Below are positions 60,142 through 64,000 of a DNA stretch of 64,000 nucleotides, piece after piece. Location: assembly GCA_014773175.1 (NCBI GenBank), contig VXCM01000791.1:1-64000 (forward strand). The letters run 5' to 3'. The notes below the pieces were generated by a model that saw only the letters and a list, made by a program, of their open reading frames with translations, did no database searches and was not told the origin of the DNA. The stretch comes from Lucifuga dentata (Eukaryota; Chordata; Actinopteri; Ophidiiformes; Bythitidae). A program made the position numbers and the translations under genes. Positions within the stretch are counted from its first letter, which is position 1, and each line of letters begins with the position of its first letter.

Positions 60142-63100
60142 TCAGCCTGTGTTGAGAGGAAATGCTAGCAACTTAGTGGCCCTGATAACAGTTTCAGAGT
60201 CAGCAAATGATAAAAATTGCAGGGACAGACAGTCGTCCCAATCCAGACCAGACTGATCCTGGATCAGGCATTTCTCTGCCATCTTCATCACCAGCAAGGC
60301 TCGCTTAGTTGACAGCCAGTTGTGCACAGCAGCGGTTGTGAAGCTGCTGTGGTTTAAAAGTGGGATCTGAGGGCCCCAGAGGATGACTTGCAGCATGGCC
60401 AACATGTCTGGCATCTGTGGCCCACTGATCTCATTTTGGAGCCAAGAAATCAGATAAAGAAGTCCCCTTTTATACGGTGAGTCGGACAGAGTTGGAACTG
60501 AACGTTCCTCTTTTTGACTGAGACACTGTTGAATTAAAGCTCCAATCTGGGATTTTATGGCAAGGAGGTGAGGTGCAGAAAGACAAGGGGGCTGAGGAGT
60601 TAACACCACACGAGGAGAACCCTGTGTCCTCCATAACATCTGGACCCCTCCTTTCTCTTTCTTTTCCCACTCTACTTCTTCATTGGTTTTGAAACTTCTC
60701 TGCATTGCTCCTATTTCAGAGGCAACTTGTTTGTTCACATTTTCTCCTTCAATCTTCTCCTCTCGTTTCATTCTGGGCCATATTAGAAAGATATCCTGAG
60801 GCCTGAGCTCCGCAGCGGTGGCACGGTTGTACAGATGTTGTGACCCCGTTAATATCTGCAGCAGGAGGACACACACCTGTCTTTCATAAAGTAAAGGCTC
60901 TGTGCTCTGCAGGGATCTGCTCTCCTGAATAAAGTCTTCCAGCGTAACATGCAGCAGGTCTCTCTCAATGCTCACCAAGTGTCCCTGCTGCAGTAAAGAC
61001 AGAGCAGAGGGCAGACTGATGTTCATAGACTCAGACTGGGTTGTGGCAGACTCAGTGCTGCCTCCACATGGCCGTTTAGCAGCATTGCAGACTGTTTTTG
61101 AAGGCAGAGAAGCTACCATGGGATCTGGTATTTTTGGTGCACTGGATTTGTTCTTTAGGGTGCTCCTCGGTTGGAAATGAACAATGACTTCCTGGACATT
61201 GACGTGTAATGGTTGGTGCCTGGCGTGAGCTGAAGGAGCTGCGTCAATCTTTTTGTGTACCTGAATATAAAGAGAGGAAATTGACACAGTTATTAAACTA
61301 AATTTAGTGTTGCACTATGATTCATTCTTCACTTCCTGTAGCCATTTATTTACACCTGGCAGTTTAGAGGAAGTGCCTTCCATTGATACAGATCATTGGT
61401 TAACCTCGTGGCTGCTGTTTGCAATGTGCAAACCTTTTTTTCTACAGCATTTCTACTGTAAGCAACCAATAAAAGAGCATAACAACAACCACCGAACACA
61501 TCAAAACATCTAAACATCATGCATCCTATCATCTATACTGTGAACAATGTTGAGCAAGAAAATGAGGAACATTACCCTTAAACCAAGCACCCGACCTGGA
61601 AACTTAGAGCTACGCACGCTGTAATAAACTGCATCCCTGATCTGTTTTGGCTTCTTGTCTTTACAAAGCAGGAAATCCTCAGGTTGGTATGAGCTGATGT
61701 CCCTGACAGAGCCGTCCTCCTGCAGCAGAATATTAGCCTCCATTCTCTGTGCCATACTTCTAAGAAAGAGTAGCTGGTGATACTGGATTCTCTGGGAAAC
61801 ACCCCCCTGGTCATCAAAATTGCTGAAGAGATACAACAGTTGTTCGTCTGGTGTGTCAAAGCAAAGCTGGGAGAGGGACATTAAGGGGACAGGACTCCTT
61901 CTGACTGGGTTAGGCTCTTCTTTCTCTTCAAAGCGCTGGGTGTCAGGAATGGGTGCAAGCATGTACAGAGGGTTGCCGAAGTTTTGAGTTTGACGTTGAG
62001 GCTGGAATGGAGACAAAGATGAAGTTGGAGGCACATTGATGCTGGGGAGGGACAGGGTGCGAGTTGCCCTTTTCTTTGGAATAGGCGGTGGGGCGCCATC
62101 GGAGAAAAATCTCATCTGGTGGCGGGAATGATCTGGACAACATAGAGAGAATGATTTTAGATCAGGCGAACTAACAGTCAACACTAGCAACAACACTAAC
62201 AAAAGTAACACCCACAGCACAGTTTCACAGTTTCAAAGGTCATCAGTAAGCACGAGGAGATGCTAAACTTGTTTCAACATTATGTGCGTGATATTGAGTG
62301 TAAAAGTCTGCTTTCAGGTGTTAACTCCATTTCAGTTCTCAGGAAAAAGAGGAACTGAGAATAGACAGCACGTTATAGTTCGCTGAGTTTTCCCATCACA
62401 TTGAACTTTAAATGCCACTTCCATTTTCAGAATCAGTTAGGTTCATGATTTCCAGAGCAGACAATTAGTTCCTTTTTTTATGTTTTGATGAGGATTCTCA
62501 GTCATCCAGGTGGTAGATATGTTGTGTGAAAACTCAGTCAAGTCAACCAGATTCAAGTTTTTAATTCTGAAAAGTTTCACCATTCATCCAAACAGCTTCG
62601 TCAGTCAGAAATGAATGCACAGAAGGATGTTAAACCTCATCCTTCTGTGCATTCATTTCTGACTGCCAAAGCCGTTTGGATGAATGGTGAAACGTTTCAG
62701 CATTAAAAACTTGAATCCAGTTGACTTGATTGAGTTTTCATACAACATATTCCTCTTTTTTATGTCTTCACAAAGCAAACACAATACACTTTCCTTCACA
62801 TAAACTGAGTTCACTGGTCTTAAACCTACCATAGCGCTGGTGTATGGGACACTGAGCTGCATGACAATCAGTGGGTTCAGGGAATACATCATTGTGTGTG
62901 TAGCTTTGGTGCTGGAATGAAACAGGGCTCAACAGTACACAGTCCAAATCCAGACTGGAGCAATTGGACGACCGACTTCTGTGTACGAACATACACAGAA
63001 CAACAAAAACTTTTATGCAGATATTATAGTAAGTGCAGATTATCATTATACTAGTTATAATAAGAGAATAAAGAGAGAAAGAAAGAGAGATGATAAATGA

Positions 63101-63494
63101 AGAAAAACTATTACACTGGCAATGCATCAATATGTCATGTCAAGTCTGAAGTATCAATCAATACTACAGACTTGACATGATCAGTGAACAGATATTTGTT
63201 ATACGTAACTCTCCTCATCTCAGATGATAAGTATGCTAATAAGAAGGAAGTGTTGCCCTTCACAACTATGCAGCATATTGTGTTTTAGATATTTTATAAT
63301 CACTTAGAGCAGCAGAACAAGCTTTAATTCCTACAGCAGCAAAACTGAGTGATGATCTGAGACAGACGAGCTAAAATAAGAAATAAAATATCTGATGAGA
63401 GATATCTGGTGTGATATTGTTGGTGTTACCTGTGCTGTTTGATAGGCAGTGCTGGTGGCTTCTCCTCCACTCTGCTGCTCCTTCTAGACGCCAT
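60142..63494 (-). CDS. peak3: PEAK3-like pseudokinase scaffold (four exons, complete)
   Basis: Minus-strand exons: 63494-63430, 62978-62830, 62132-61576, 61260-60142, phases closing to 629 residues. The start MASRRSSRVEEKPPALPIK is the first ATG after an upstream leader. PEAK-family proteins (PEAK1, PRAG1, PEAK3) are catalytically dead kinase-fold scaffolds that dimerise and recruit Crk, Grb2 and 14-3-3 in growth-factor signalling. Visible features: a proline-rich Crk-type site APPPIPKKRATRTLSLP near residue 80, whose RTLSLP is also a 14-3-3-like site; a dimerisation-helix region around FDTPDEQLLYLFSNF; and CKDKKPKQIRDAVYYSVR at the start of the kinase-like domain. In the exon 4 pseudokinase, ELRPQDIFLI replaces the HRD catalytic loop and no DFG is found. 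The C-terminal helices include LLVMKMAEKCL. It is longer than human PEAK3 (473 aa as I recall). The position next to oaz1 matches human. PRAG1 is the less likely alternative. Confidence 0.88.
62517..62750. mobile_element. Foldback element (large near-perfect inverted repeat)
   Basis: The left arm 62517-62629 and the right arm 62638-62750 are reverse complements over about 113 bp with few mismatches, around an 8 bp loop. Both arms carry CACCATTCATCCAAAC and GAATGCACAGAAGGATG. It lies in peak3 intron 2. Confidence 0.85.
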
Positions 63495-64000
63495 CAGGGA
63501 TCTCTGATGTTGCTGTACCTGCTCCTCTACACACACTTCACGATTGATCCCTTATGTAAAGTTTACAGGTGACTAACTGTGTCTCTCTGAAATATCCTGT
63601 CCTCCTGCCTCTGTCTCTTAACAGTGTGTTTCTGAGTGTGAGAACAAGTTTTCTCCTCGTTATCTTTTGCTCTGATCATTTGCACTCTGAGCTTGAGGTT
63701 GTGCCGGAAAATCATGTCTATTCTGAAGGCAGAACTGTTTCCTCTCAGCTAACCTCAGCTTGACAAAATGGGGAAGAACAGTTTGAGTAAAGCCCTTTTT
63801 TTTTTTCACTCCCTTTTCTTTCTTTTTCTTTCAGTTACAGTTGATCTAGATTCACCTTATGTAACCTCAGCACGAACTTCTCTGCTTTGTCTGGGTGCTG
63901 TAGTTTTTAGCTTTTACACATGTAATGTTTTTGCAGACTTGGTGCTAGCATGTAAAGAAGCTTTGTTCTGACTGACTTTAAAGGAGATTACAAAATATTA
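63495..64000. other. peak3: Upstream flank of the PEAK3-like gene
   Basis: Contains the minus-strand 5' leader and presumed promoter of peak3. Plus-strand open frames at 63569-63763 and 63768-63971 show no recognisable domain and no conserved splice structure. Confidence 0.5.

Overview
The window is vertebrate nuclear DNA. Long introns with GT-AG borders, CpG-poor intergenic DNA, many microsatellites and teleost-style LINE and MITE debris all point to a ray-finned fish, probably a spiny-rayed teleost. I recognised the genes by splicing short open exons by eye and comparing them with remembered vertebrate proteins. No search was run, so species and percentage identities are not given.

Layout. 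(1) About 0.8-9.5 kb, plus strand: the 3' nine exons of ell, an RNA polymerase II elongation factor whose 5' end lies outside the window. (2) 9.5-15.6 kb: ell 3' UTR and intergenic DNA. (3) 15.6-40.6 kb, plus: a complete dot1l (histone H3K79 methyltransferase), 28 coding exons and 1631 codons. (4) 40.6-46.7 kb: dot1l 3' UTR and spacer, with a TIR element and a long TA-rich repeat. (5) 46.7-49.1 kb, plus: a complete seven-exon amh (anti-Mullerian hormone, 531 aa). (6) 50.1-51.5 kb, minus: a small three-exon gene that I read as the fish counterpart of JSRP1. (7) 53.4-58.9 kb, plus: a complete oaz1-type antizyme with its +1 programmed frameshift and pseudoknot. (8) 60.1-63.5 kb, minus: a complete four-exon PEAK3-like pseudokinase gene.

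The order dot1l, amh, jsrp1 (reversed), oaz1, peak3 (reversed) matches human 19p13.3 as I remember it, which supports the weaker jsrp1 call. ell beside dot1l is the fish-specific feature. Functionally the block mixes transcription elongation and chromatin (ell, dot1l), gonadal TGF-beta signalling (amh), muscle Ca2+ handling (jsrp1), polyamine control (oaz1) and Crk/14-3-3 scaffold signalling (peak3).

Three cautions. Thirteen single N bases occur. Four of them are flanked by perfect 65-67 bp direct duplications, which look like unmerged contig ends. Two of those four corrupt coding exons (dot1l exon 22 and the oaz1 frameshift exon), so naive gene prediction will go wrong there. A family of about 597 bp elements with TTAA ends is scattered through the dot1l introns. 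A 5'-truncated LINE with a 15 bp target duplication sits directly against the oaz1 promoter.
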